Under the pieces are notes generated by a model, which saw only the letters and a list, made by a program, of their open reading frames with translations, was not told where the DNA came from and made no database searches. Shown in pieces: positions 6,960 through 15,710 of a stretch of 23,503 bases of DNA (positions within the stretch are counted from its first letter, which is position 1; the number at the start of each line of letters is the position of its first letter). Source of the DNA: Propionimicrobium sp963511305 (lineage in GTDB: Bacteria; Actinomycetota; Actinomycetes; Propionibacteriales; Propionibacteriaceae); NCBI GenBank assembly GCA_963511305.1, contig CAUPIJ010000028.1, positions 1 through 23,503 on the forward strand, written 5' to 3'. The translations under genes were made by a program, and so were the position numbers.

Positions 6960-8305
6960 GCGAACTCAAAGTCGACACCCTGACCCCGGTTCTCACTAAG
7001 CACTGGGGAGAAGAGGGCAGTTGGAAGCTGGATCACTACGTCGCTAACGGCGGCTATTCGGGAGCCCGCAAGGCTCTGGAGATGGAGCCGGGCGACGTCG
7101 TCGAGATGGTCAAGAACGCTGGGCTTCGCGGCCGCGGCGGTGCTGGCTTCCCGACGGGCGTCAAGTGGAGCTTTCTGCCGAAGGACAACCCCAACCCGAA
7201 GTATTTAGTTATTAACTGCGACGAGTCGGAGCCCGGCACCTGCAAGGACATCCCGATGCTGATGGCCACCCCGCACACGCTGATCGAGGGTGCCATCATC
7301 GCCTGCCGCGCGGTCGGCGCCCACCACGCGTTCGCTTACGTTCGTGGCGAGGTCGCGCACGTAATTCGACGGATGCGCGCAGCGGTTGACGAGGCCTACA
7401 AGGCCGGCTACCTGGGCAAGAACATATTCGGTTCCGGCTATGACCTGGACATCGTGATCCACGCCGGTGCCGGCGCCTATATCTGCGGCGAAGAGACGGC
7501 GCTGCTCGATTCTCTCGAGGGTCGCCGCGGCCAGCCGAGGCTGCGTCCGCCATTCCCTGCGGTCGAGGGTCTGTACGCCTGCCCGACTGTGGTTAACAAC
7601 GCTGAATCCATTTGTTCACTACCAGCGATTCTGGAGAACGGCGTCGATTGGTACCGTTCGATGGGTTCGGAGAAGAGCCCCGGCTCGACGATCTACTCGG
7701 TTTCGGGCCACGTAAAGTACCCGGGCCAGTACGAGGCCCCGATGGGCATCACCTACGGCAAGCTGCTCGAGCTGGCTGGCGGTATCCGCGACGGTCATCA
7801 CCTGAAGTTCTTCACGCCGGGCGGTTCGTCCACCCCGATCCTGACCGCCGACGACGTCGATACCGTGATGGACTACGAGGGTGTCGTCGCCAAGGGCTCG
7901 ATCCTCGGCACTAAGGCGCTGCAGACCTACGACGAGACGGTTTCGGTTGTCCGCACCTGCCTGCGCTACACCGAGTTCTATCAGCACGAATCCTGCGGCA
8001 AGTGCACACCTTGCCGCGAGGGCAGCTGGTGGCTGGTGCAGACGCTGCGCAACCTCGAGGCCGGCAAGGGCACCGAGGGTGACGTCGACAAGCTGCTGGA
8101 TGTCTGCGACAACGTATCGATGAAGAGCTTTTGCACGCTGGCCGACGGCTTCGTCGCCAACATCACCAGCTCGATCAAGCATTTCCGCTCGGAGTTCGAG
8201 GCCGGCTATCACACGCCAGCCTGGGAGCTGTTCCCGTACGAAAAGAGCGTCTACTTCCCGCCACACCGTCGGGAACGAATCACGGTTGAGGGAGGTTCCA
8301 AGTGA
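6956..8305 (+). CDS. nuoF: NADH-quinone oxidoreductase subunit F
   Basis: NuoF is the 51-kDa subunit that oxidises NADH through FMN and passes electrons to [4Fe-4S] cluster N3. The 449-residue protein shows the NADH/FMN motif GRGGAGFPTG (59-68), the FMN-binding stretch GAGAYICGEETALLDSLEGR (171-190), and the N3 ligands Cys347, Cys350, Cys353 (ESCGKCTPC) and Cys393. All key residues are present and length is normal. GTG start, with GAGGAGG (6942-6948) 7 nt upstream; it overlaps nuoE and nuoG by 4 nt each. Confidence 0.97.
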   Translation: MSELKVDTLTPVLTKHWGEEGSWKLDHYVANGGYSGARKALEMEPGDVVEMVKNAGLRGRGGAGFPTGVKWSFLPKDNPNPKYLVINCDESEPGTCKDIPMLMATPHTLIEGAIIACRAVGAHHAFAYVRGEVAHVIRRMRAAVDEAYKAGYLGKNIFGSGYDLDIVIHAGAGAYICGEETALLDSLEGRRGQPRLRPPFPAVEGLYACPTVVNNAESICSLPAILENGVDWYRSMGSEKSPGSTIYSVSGHVKYPGQYEAPMGITYGKLLELAGGIRDGHHLKFFTPGGSSTPILTADDVDTVMDYEGVVAKGSILGTKALQTYDETVSVVRTCLRYTEFYQHESCGKCTPCREGSWWLVQTLRNLEAGKGTEGDVDKLLDVCDNVSMKSFCTLADGFVANITSSIKHFRSEFEAGYHTPAWELFPYEKSVYFPPHRRERITVEGGSK

Positions 8306-10680
8306 GCACCGACGTCAAACCCAAGCCGGAAACCGTATCTTTCACCATCGACGGCAAAGAGGTGACCGTGCCCAAGGGCACGCTGGTCATACGCGCCGCT
8401 GAGGCAAACGGAATTCACATTCCGCGTTTCTGCGACCACCCGCTGCTCGACCCGGTGGCCTGCTGCCGCGCTTGCATGGTTGAGGTTCCGGACGCCGGTA
8501 ATGGCCGTGCGATGAAGCCGCAGCCCGCCTGCGCGCTGACCGCCATGCCCAACATGGTCATCGAGACCGCTGAGGGCAGCGAGAAGGTGGCTAAGCACCA
8601 GGCCGGCATGTTGGAGTTCCTGCTGATCAACCACCCGCTGGACTGTCCGATTTGTGACAAGGGCGGCGAGTGCCCGCTGCAGAACCAGGCCATGAGCCAT
8701 GGGCCGGCGGGGTCGCGTTACGAGGGTGCCAAGCGCACCTATCCGAAGCCGGTGCAGATTTCTCCGCTGATTCTGATCGACCGCGAGCGTTGCGTCCTTT
8801 GCCAGCGCTGCACGAGGTTCGGCGCGCAGATTTCCGGTGACGAGTTCCTTTCGCTCGCTGAGCGTGGCGCACTGTCGCAGATTTCCAGCTACGAGAACGA
8901 CCCGTACGAGTCGTACTTCTCGGGCAACATCGTCCAGATCTGCCCGGTCGGCGCGCTGACCAGCACCGATTACCGCTTCCAGGCTCGTCCGTTCGACCTG
9001 GTTTCGACCACCACCACCTGCGAGCACTGCGCTGGCGGTTGTGAGATGCGAACTGACCACAGGCATTATCAGGTGAAGCGCAGGCTGGCCGGCAATAATC
9101 CGGAAATCAACGAGGAGTGGTTGGCCGACCGCTGCCGCTTCGCCTTCCGCTATGGTCATCAGGCCGACCGCCTGACCACGCCACTGGTTCGCGAGGGCGG
9201 CAAGCTTGTTGCGACGAGCTGGCCCGATGCCATCGACCGCGCTGTCTCCGGTCTGAAGTCCGCTGGGGAGGCCGTGGGCGTGCTGACCGGTGGCCGTCTG
9301 ACCCTGGAGAACGCCTACGCTTACTCGCGTTTCGCTCGCGTAGCGCTCGGCACTAACAACATCGATTTCCGTTCCAGGCCTTATGGCTCGGCCGAGGAGT
9401 CTTTCTTGGCCTCGAAGGTGGCGGGACGAAAGCTCGCAGAAAGCGTCCAGTACACAGACCTGGAGAAGGCTAAGAAGGTCGTTCTGGTCTGCTACGAACC
9501 CGAGGAAGACACCGGTCCGGTTTTCTTGCGGCTGCGCAAAGCCGTGCGCAAGCACCACCTGCAGGTGGTGGCGATTGCCCCGATGCTGAGCCGCGGCAAC
9601 AAGAAGCTTTCCGCGCAGCTCGTGGCCACTGCGCCCGGCGACGAGACGGCGGCCTTGGCGGGTCTCGAGCTGGATGCCGACACTATCGTTCTTGCCGGCG
9701 AACGCGCTGGAGAGGTACACGGTTTGATGGCCGAGCTAGCCAAGGTCGAGGAGCGGGGAGCCCGCCTGGCCTGGATTCCGCGTCGAGCCGGTGAGTTGGG
9801 TGCCATCGAGGCCGGCTGCCTGCCGAGCTTGCTGCCAGGTGGTCGCTTAGTCGATGACGCTCAGGCCCGAGTTGATCTGCAGGCGGCTTGGGGAGTTAAT
9901 CTTCCCGCCGAGCCCGGCTTGGACGCTAAGCAGATGGTTGAGCAGGCCGCCTCCGGTGAGCTAAAGGCCCTGGTCACTGCCGGCCTGGAGGCCGCTGACA
10001 TGCCCGATCCGCTGTTGACGAAGGTGGCTTTCAAGCAGGCATTCGTGGTCAGCTTCGAGCAGCGGGCTTCCGACGTCACCGAGCACGCCGACGTGGTTTT
10101 CCCGGTTGCGCTGGTTGAAGATCAGTCGGGCACGTTCGTCAGCTGGGAGCACCGATTCAACCCGGTCAACCAGGTGATCGACAAGCGCGTCACACCGATG
10201 ACCGATGTGCGCTCGCTGGCCGCCCTGGCCGACGCGATGGGCTCGGATCTTGGTTTCCGTTCCCCGGCGCAGGCCCGTGCTAGCTTCGACGAGATCGCCG
10301 ATTGGACTTCCACCGAGACCCGGTCGGTGGCGGCCGATAGCATAGAGAACCGTGGCAGCGGCCCGCTGAAGTTGGCCGTCTGGCACTACATGATCGACGA
10401 TTCGCGTGCGGTCGATGGGGCTATCGGCCTGATCGAGTCTGCCCCGAAGGCGGTCGTAAAAATGTCAGTGGCCACTGCTAATAAATATGGTGTAAAGGCA
10501 GCCGATCAGGTTGTCGTCTCAAACGAGCACGGTTCTTACCGTGCGCCGGCGGTGATCGTTGACGCCATGGTCGACGACGTCGTCTGGCTGCCCGCTAATA
10601 CTGGTGTTCGGGTGAGTGAGGCGCTGCAGGCGGGTGCCGGCGATCGGGTGCAACTATCTTTGGCAGGAGGTGCGGCATGA
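8302..10680 (+). CDS. nuoG: NADH-quinone oxidoreductase subunit G
   Basis: NuoG is the 75-kDa iron-sulfur subunit that relays electrons through the peripheral arm. In order, the 792-residue protein has a 2Fe-2S ferredoxin domain with N1b ligands Cys44, Cys55, Cys58 and Cys77; the N5 site His111, Cys115, Cys118 and Cys124, with the same 4-3-6 spacing as Thermus Nqo3; the N4 site Cys164, Cys167, Cys170 and Cys214; and the off-pathway N7 site Cys240, Cys243, Cys247 and Cys278. A molybdopterin-oxidoreductase-like domain then runs to the C-terminus and is thought to bind no Mo cofactor. Retention of all N7 cysteines places it with the N7-containing bacterial NuoG. GTG start overlapping nuoF (GTGA); ATGA overlap with nuoH. 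Confidence 0.96.
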   Translation: MSTDVKPKPETVSFTIDGKEVTVPKGTLVIRAAEANGIHIPRFCDHPLLDPVACCRACMVEVPDAGNGRAMKPQPACALTAMPNMVIETAEGSEKVAKHQAGMLEFLLINHPLDCPICDKGGECPLQNQAMSHGPAGSRYEGAKRTYPKPVQISPLILIDRERCVLCQRCTRFGAQISGDEFLSLAERGALSQISSYENDPYESYFSGNIVQICPVGALTSTDYRFQARPFDLVSTTTTCEHCAGGCEMRTDHRHYQVKRRLAGNNPEINEEWLADRCRFAFRYGHQADRLTTPLVREGGKLVATSWPDAIDRAVSGLKSAGEAVGVLTGGRLTLENAYAYSRFARVALGTNNIDFRSRPYGSAEESFLASKVAGRKLAESVQYTDLEKAKKVVLVCYEPEEDTGPVFLRLRKAVRKHHLQVVAIAPMLSRGNKKLSAQLVATAPGDETAALAGLELDADTIVLAGERAGEVHGLMAELAKVEERGARLAWIPRRAGELGAIEAGCLPSLLPGGRLVDDAQARVDLQAAWGVNLPAEPGLDAKQMVEQAASGELKALVTAGLEAADMPDPLLTKVAFKQAFVVSFEQRASDVTEHADVVFPVALVEDQSGTFVSWEHRFNPVNQVIDKRVTPMTDVRSLAALADAMGSDLGFRSPAQARASFDEIADWTSTETRSVAADSIENRGSGPLKLAVWHYMIDDSRAVDGAIGLIESAPKAVVKMSVATANKYGVKAADQVVVSNEHGSYRAPAVIVDAMVDDVVWLPANTGVRVSEALQAGAGDRVQLSLAGGAA

Positions 10681-12035
10681 GTCACGATCTGAATCCGCTC
10701 AACGATCCGCTGTGGCTGGTGATCGTTAAGGTTGTGGCGGTCTTCGCGCTACTGTTGACCTGGACGATCTTCAACGTTTGGTTTGAGCGTCGAGTCATTG
10801 GCCGGATGCAGAACCGTCGTGGCCCGACGATGAACGGTCCGCTCGGTTTGGGGCAGGCGCTCGGTGACGGCATGAAGCTGATCTTCAAAGAGGATTTTCG
10901 CCCGGCTCGCACCGACGCGGTGGTCTTCTCGATCGCCCCGATGCTGACCGCCGTTGCGGCGTTCACCGTTTGGACGGTCATCCCGCTGGGTGGCAACGTT
11001 ACGATCTTCGGGGTGGATACCAGGCTGCAGATTACTGATCTGCCGGTCAGTATCCTGTTCATCCTGGCTGTCGCGGCCGTCGGTTTCTACGGCGTCGTGC
11101 TGGCCGGTTGGGCGTCCAACGGCACCTACTCGCTGCTCGGCTCGATGCGCGCCACCGCGCAGATCATCAGCTACGAGGTCTGCATGGGCCTGTCGCTGAT
11201 CCCGGTCTTCATTCTGTCGCAGTCGGCCTCCACCGGTGATGTCGTCAAGGCGCAGCAGATTCCCTGGCTGCCCCTGCCCGGCGGCGTCCCGGATCTGCCC
11301 AGCTGGTACTTCCTACTGTTGATCCCCAGCTTCGTCATCTTTCTAATTTCGATGCTCGGTGAGTGTAACCGTCTGCCGTTTGACTTCGCCGAATGCGAGT
11401 CTGAGATCGTCAGTGGTCACCTGACCGACTTCTCTGGTTTCCGCTACGCACTGTACTTCCTGGCCGAATACATCAACATGGCCACCACTTCGGCCATCTG
11501 CGCCACGGTCTTCCTGGGCGGCTACACCGCGCCCTGGCCGCTGAACCAGATCGCCTGGATGAACGACGGCTGGTTCACCCTGGTGTGGTTCATCCTCAAG
11601 GTTCAGCTGCTGATCTTCGGCTTCGTCTGGGTGCGTGGTTCGCTGCCGCGCTACCGCTACGACAAGTTCATGGCGCTGGGCTGGAAGGTGCTGATTCCGG
11701 TCGCCCTGGTCTGGACGATGCTGGTCGCGCTGTTCCGCACCGCCGGCCACGAGAACTGGTTCTCCTCGCCGATCTTCATCGGTGTGGTGGCCGTGATCTT
11801 CATCGCCGTCCTGGCCCTGGTCTGGTTCTCCAGCGGCGACGAGGCTCCGGAGCCCGATCCGCTAGAGAAGGCCGCCGAGCGGCAGGCTCTGCCGGGCGCC
11901 TACCCGACGCCGGTGCTCAGCGACAGCCTGCTTGAGGCCATCAATGCTCCTGCAAGCCAGAAGCAACTTGTGGGTTCGAGCGCGAGCCGTGACACCGCGA
12001 GTGCAAACAACGTAAGCGAAGGAGCTGATTCCTGA
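10677..12035 (+). CDS. nuoH: NADH-quinone oxidoreductase subunit H
   Basis: NuoH is the membrane subunit that links the quinone cavity to the proton-pumping arm. The 452-residue protein has about eight or nine hydrophobic helices. ERRVIGRMQNRRGP (37-50) lies after helix 1. The loop with NRLPFDFAECESEIV keeps the four acidic positions of the E. coli DLPEGEQE loop, although the usual Pro is Ala. A soluble, acidic, low-complexity tail (about 386-452) extends past the last helix; E. coli NuoH (~325 residues) lacks it, while actinobacterial proteins often have one. GGCAGGAGGT precedes the ATG. The stop overlaps the nuoI start by 1 nt (TGATG). Confidence 0.96.
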   Translation: MSHDLNPLNDPLWLVIVKVVAVFALLLTWTIFNVWFERRVIGRMQNRRGPTMNGPLGLGQALGDGMKLIFKEDFRPARTDAVVFSIAPMLTAVAAFTVWTVIPLGGNVTIFGVDTRLQITDLPVSILFILAVAAVGFYGVVLAGWASNGTYSLLGSMRATAQIISYEVCMGLSLIPVFILSQSASTGDVVKAQQIPWLPLPGGVPDLPSWYFLLLIPSFVIFLISMLGECNRLPFDFAECESEIVSGHLTDFSGFRYALYFLAEYINMATTSAICATVFLGGYTAPWPLNQIAWMNDGWFTLVWFILKVQLLIFGFVWVRGSLPRYRYDKFMALGWKVLIPVALVWTMLVALFRTAGHENWFSSPIFIGVVAVIFIAVLALVWFSSGDEAPEPDPLEKAAERQALPGAYPTPVLSDSLLEAINAPASQKQLVGSSASRDTASANNVSEGADS

Positions 12036-12592
12036 TGGGAGCCTGGTCCGGGTTCGGAATTTCTTTCCGAACGATGTTCCGGAAGTCCTTCACGCAGGGC
12101 TACCCGGAAAAAGGTAAAGAAAAGGTCACCGCTCCGCGCTACCACGGCAGGCACCAGCTGAACCGCTGGCCTGACGGCCTGGAGAAGTGCGTCGGCTGTG
12201 AGCTGTGCGCTTGGGCGTGCCCCGCCGACGCCATCTACGTCGAGGGTGCGGACAACACTGAGGACGCGCGCTTTAGCCCCGGCGAGCGCTACGGCAAGGT
12301 CTATCAAATCAACTACACGCGCTGCATTCTGTGCGGCATGTGCATCGAGGCCTGCCCGACCCGCGCGCTGACCATGACCAACGACTTCAAGTTCTCCGAT
12401 CGCACCCGCGAGCTGATGATCTGGACGAAAGATCAGTTGCTGGCTCCGCTCCTGCCTGGCATGGAGGAGCCGCCGCACCCGCGTCAGCTCGGCGATGACG
12501 AGAGGGACTACTTCCTCGGTCTGCCGCCAACCGGCGTGCTGGACACGATTGAAAACCGTCGTAAGCAAGCCCAAGGGGGGAGCAAAAAGTGA
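12035..12592 (+). CDS. nuoI: NADH-quinone oxidoreductase subunit I
   Basis: NuoI is the 8Fe-ferredoxin-like subunit with clusters N6a and N6b, passing electrons to N2. The 185-residue protein shows both CxxCxxCxxxC motifs: Cys52, 55, 58 and 62 (CVGCELCAWAC), and Cys97, 100, 103 and 107 (CILCGMCIEAC). An N-terminal amphipathic stretch probably anchors it to the membrane domain. AAGGAG (12019-12024) lies 10 nt upstream of the ATG. It overlaps nuoJ by 4 nt (GTGA). Confidence 0.97.
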   Translation: MGAWSGFGISFRTMFRKSFTQGYPEKGKEKVTAPRYHGRHQLNRWPDGLEKCVGCELCAWACPADAIYVEGADNTEDARFSPGERYGKVYQINYTRCILCGMCIEACPTRALTMTNDFKFSDRTRELMIWTKDQLLAPLLPGMEEPPHPRQLGDDERDYFLGLPPTGVLDTIENRRKQAQGGSKK

Positions 12593-13488
12593 TTGCTCTG
12601 GTAACCGGCCAGCAGGTGGCGTTCTGGATTCTCGCGCCGCTGGCCATCGCACTAGCCTTGGGCATGGCGTTCAGCCGCAAGCCGGTGCATTCCGCGCTGT
12701 CGCTGGCCGGCATGATGGTCTGCCTCGGCTGTCTATACGCGACTCTCGACGCACCGTTCCTGTTCGTCGCGCAGATCATCGTCTACACGGGCGCGGTGAT
12801 GATGCTGTTCGTCTTCACGATGATGGTCATCGGCATCGACTCACTCGATTCCCTGGTTGAGACGCTGCGCGCCCAGCGGCTGCTGGCTTTCCTCGGCGCC
12901 TTCGGCTTTTTGATTATGGTCGGCTCGGCGCTAGTCAACGGCATCGCGCAGACCAATCCTGACGGCCTGGCTACGGCAAATGCCGAACATGGCGGTAACG
13001 TGCAGGGCCTAGCTCAGCTGGTATTTACCGACTACGTCTTCGCCTTCGAGGCTACCGGCGCCCTGCTGATTACCGCGGCGCTGGCGGCGATGGTGCTCAC
13101 CCATGGCGAGCGCCTGACCAAGCCGGAACGGCAGAAGCAGCGCGTTGATCGCAAGATCCGCGAGTTCGAGACCGAGGGCAAGCACCCCGGTTCGCGTCCC
13201 GGCCCCGGCAGTTTCGCCCGGCATAATGCCATTCAGTACCCGGCTCTTGGTCCCGACGGCAAGGTCGTGGAGAAGTCCGTTTCGCCCACGCTCAAGGTGC
13301 GTGGCGCGGCGATCCTCGACGCCGAGGGCCTGTCCACGGCACACTTGGCCGCCGCTCGCGAAATCGCCTCTTCCTGGGACGAGTTGGACGGCACCGACAA
13401 CGCCGACAAGTACGATGACCCGGACTTGGGTAAGGCGACTGAGCTGCCGGCCATCGAATCCGAATCTAGCGAGGAGGAGCAGCGATGA
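12589..13488 (+). CDS. nuoJ: NADH-quinone oxidoreductase subunit J
   Basis: NuoJ is a membrane subunit whose third helix changes shape during the proton-pumping cycle. The 299-residue protein has about five helices within residues 8-171. The conserved VYTGAVMMLFVF segment (65-76, Tyr66) is the helix that forms the pi-bulge in homologues. A long hydrophilic tail (172-299) is basic near the membrane and acidic at the end; E. coli NuoJ (~184 residues) has no such tail. Its function is unknown. GTG start overlapping nuoI; the end overlaps nuoK by 4 nt. Confidence 0.95.
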   Translation: MIALVTGQQVAFWILAPLAIALALGMAFSRKPVHSALSLAGMMVCLGCLYATLDAPFLFVAQIIVYTGAVMMLFVFTMMVIGIDSLDSLVETLRAQRLLAFLGAFGFLIMVGSALVNGIAQTNPDGLATANAEHGGNVQGLAQLVFTDYVFAFEATGALLITAALAAMVLTHGERLTKPERQKQRVDRKIREFETEGKHPGSRPGPGSFARHNAIQYPALGPDGKVVEKSVSPTLKVRGAAILDAEGLSTAHLAAAREIASSWDELDGTDNADKYDDPDLGKATELPAIESESSEEEQR

Positions 13489-13784
13489 GCCCGAATGCAT
13501 ACCTAGTTTTGTCGGTGATCCTGTTCACCATTGGCCTGCTGGCGTTCATGCTGCGTCGCAACGTCTTGATCATGTTCATGGCGATCGAGATGATGCTGAA
13601 CTCGGCGAACCTGGCGCTGATCACGTTCGCGCACGCCAACGGTGATCTAGCGGGTCAGGTGGCCGCCTTCTTCGTGATGGTGGTGGCCGCGGCGGAAGTC
13701 GTGATCGGCCTGGCAATCATCGTAATGATCTTTAGAACCCGTCGTTCTGCTTCGGCTGACGATCAGAACCAGCTGAAGCATTAG
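13485..13784 (+). CDS. nuoK: NADH-quinone oxidoreductase subunit K
   Basis: NuoK is a three-helix subunit (MrpC-like) in the proton path of complex I. The 99-residue protein keeps both buried glutamates: Glu35 in MFMAIEMMLNSANL (30-43) and Glu71 in VVAAAEVVIGLAI (66-78). These match E. coli Glu36 and Glu72. Length is normal. GAGGAGGAG lies just upstream of the ATG, which overlaps the nuoJ stop. Confidence 0.97.
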   Translation: MSPNAYLVLSVILFTIGLLAFMLRRNVLIMFMAIEMMLNSANLALITFAHANGDLAGQVAAFFVMVVAAAEVVIGLAIIVMIFRTRRSASADDQNQLKH

Positions 13785-13796
13785 AAGGGGGAACTG

Positions 13797-15695
13797 GTGA
13801 ATCCGCTTGAAATTACCGCAGCGACCGGAGTCTTCACTTCGGCTTGGCTGCTAATCGCTATTCCGCTAGCGGTCTTCGCGATCCTGCTGCTGGCCGGCAA
13901 AGCCAGCAACTCGTGGGGCCACTGGCTCGGCACTGCGAGCATTCTGGCGTCGTTCGTGCTTGGTGTCGTCTATTTCGCGAAGATGCTGGCGCTGGCGCCC
14001 GGTTCACGCTCGATCGAACTGCACATCTTCGACTTCCTCCAGACGGGACCGCTGAGCATTGAGTTCGGCATCCTGCTTGACCCGCTGTCGATGCTGTTCG
14101 TGCTGCTGGTTACGGGCGTCGGCTCGCTGATCTTCATTTACTCGATCGGCTACATGGCCGAAGACCCTAACCGAAGGCGCTTCTTCGCTTATCTGAACCT
14201 GTTCGTCGCCTCGATGCTGGCGCTGGTTCTGGCTAACAACTACCTGTTGCTCTTCTTTGGCTGGGAGGGCGTCGGCCTGGCGTCCTACCTGCTGATTAGC
14301 TTCTGGCAGCAGCGGCACTCGGCCGCGCTGGCGGGCAAGAAGGCGTTCGTCGCCAACCGCATCGGCGACCTCGGCCTGCTGGTGGGCATGTTCGCGATTT
14401 TCAGCCAGATCGGTTCGCTGAATTTCGCCGACGTAGACGCCGCGATCGGTGGCGTGGACGGCAAGTGGGTGACCATCATCGGTTTCTGCTTGCTGCTGGC
14501 CGCCTGCGGTAAGTCCGCCCAGGTTCCGCTGCAGTCTTGGCTGCTTGACGCGATGGAGGGCCCGACCCCGGTCTCCGCCCTGATCCACGCGGCGACGATG
14601 GTTACCGCCGGCGTCTACCTGATCGTGCGCAGCGGTTCGGTCTATCAGCTCTCCGAGGCCGCGGCCATCGCGGTTTCGATTGTGGGTGCGGTGACGTTAA
14701 TCTTCGGTGCCTGGATTGGTTCGGCTAAGGACGACATCAAGAAGGTGCTGGCCGGCTCCACGATGAGCCAGATCGGTTACATGATGCTCGCCGCAGCGAT
14801 CGGCCCGGCCGGTGCCGTTTTCGCGATCTTCCACCTGATCACGCACGGTGCGTTCAAGGCCAATATGTTCCTTGGCGCTGGTTCGGTGATGCACGGCATG
14901 AACGACTCGGTAAACATGCGCGAATTTGGCGCGCTGGCCAAGGCGATGCCGTGGACGTTCTACACGTTCGCTATCGGGTACCTTGCCATTATCGGTTTCC
15001 CGGGTCTGTCGGGCTTCTACTCGAAGGATCACATCATCGTGGTGGCTTGGGAACGCTCGTGGGTGCTCGGCGCGATCGCGATGTTCGGTGCCTTCCTCAC
15101 CGCCTACTACATGACTCGTCTGATGACGATGACTTTCCTCGGTAACAAGCGGTGGCGCGACGATCAGCACCCGCACGAGTCGCCTGCGATCATGGTGGCT
15201 CCGCTAGTGGTGTTGTCCGCTGCGGCCATCGTCCTCGGCGTGCTGATGAACAGCTGGATTCAGGACTGGCTCGGCCCGGTTACCGGCATGGAGCCCGAGC
15301 CCACTTCGCTGCTGCACGTTCCGTGGCAGGGTTGGGCGACACTGGCTCTGGTTGCCGTAGGTGTCGCGCTCGGCTACCTGCTGTTCCGCACGGAGGTGCC
15401 GCTTGAGGCCCCGGCAGCCAATCCGCTGGTTGCTGCTGGCCGCCGAGACCTGTTCCAGGACGACTTCAACGATCTCGTTCTGGTTCGTGGCGGTGGTGCT
15501 GCCGTCAGCGTGGTTGGCGCGCTAGATACCATCGCGGTGGACGGACTGCTGGTCGGTGCTACCTCGGGCCTGAGCAAGGTCGTTGGTAAGGGCTTCAGCA
15601 AGCTGCAGAGTGGCTACGTCCGCAATTACGCTCTAGCGATGGTGGTTGGCACCGTGGCGGTGGGCGTCGTTTTGATCCTCGGTCGGCTGGCCTAG
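13797..15695 (+). CDS. nuoL: NADH-quinone oxidoreductase subunit L
   Basis: NuoL is the distal antiporter-like proton channel, with the long lateral helix. The 632-residue, highly hydrophobic protein has the proton_antipo N-terminal and main domains. Conserved charged residues are visible: Glu157 (FFGWEGVG), Lys239 (GKSAQVPLQ), His264 (ALIHAATMVTAGVYL) and the Lys in GFYSKDHII of the distal half. Length is in the normal range (~610-640). GTG start with GAAGGGGGAA just upstream; it lies 12 nt after nuoK. Confidence 0.97.
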   Translation: MNPLEITAATGVFTSAWLLIAIPLAVFAILLLAGKASNSWGHWLGTASILASFVLGVVYFAKMLALAPGSRSIELHIFDFLQTGPLSIEFGILLDPLSMLFVLLVTGVGSLIFIYSIGYMAEDPNRRRFFAYLNLFVASMLALVLANNYLLLFFGWEGVGLASYLLISFWQQRHSAALAGKKAFVANRIGDLGLLVGMFAIFSQIGSLNFADVDAAIGGVDGKWVTIIGFCLLLAACGKSAQVPLQSWLLDAMEGPTPVSALIHAATMVTAGVYLIVRSGSVYQLSEAAAIAVSIVGAVTLIFGAWIGSAKDDIKKVLAGSTMSQIGYMMLAAAIGPAGAVFAIFHLITHGAFKANMFLGAGSVMHGMNDSVNMREFGALAKAMPWTFYTFAIGYLAIIGFPGLSGFYSKDHIIVVAWERSWVLGAIAMFGAFLTAYYMTRLMTMTFLGNKRWRDDQHPHESPAIMVAPLVVLSAAAIVLGVLMNSWIQDWLGPVTGMEPEPTSLLHVPWQGWATLALVAVGVALGYLLFRTEVPLEAPAANPLVAAGRRDLFQDDFNDLVLVRGGGAAVSVVGALDTIAVDGLLVGATSGLSKVVGKGFSKLQSGYVRNYALAMVVGTVAVGVVLILGRLA

Positions 15696-15710
15696 GGGAG
15701 GAGACCAAAG

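Noticed and set aside
8251..9720. 489-codon open frame on the minus strand, antisense to nuoG
   Set aside because: The plus strand here encodes NuoG with all iron-sulfur ligands. The antisense protein has no recognisable motif, and long antisense frames are expected from the codon bias of G+C-rich genes.
8302..10680. NuoG as a formate dehydrogenase or other molybdoenzyme
   Set aside because: It has the full NuoG cluster set (N1b, N5 with His, N4, N7) and sits between nuoF and nuoH, so the C-terminal molybdopterin-like fold is the normal vestigial domain.
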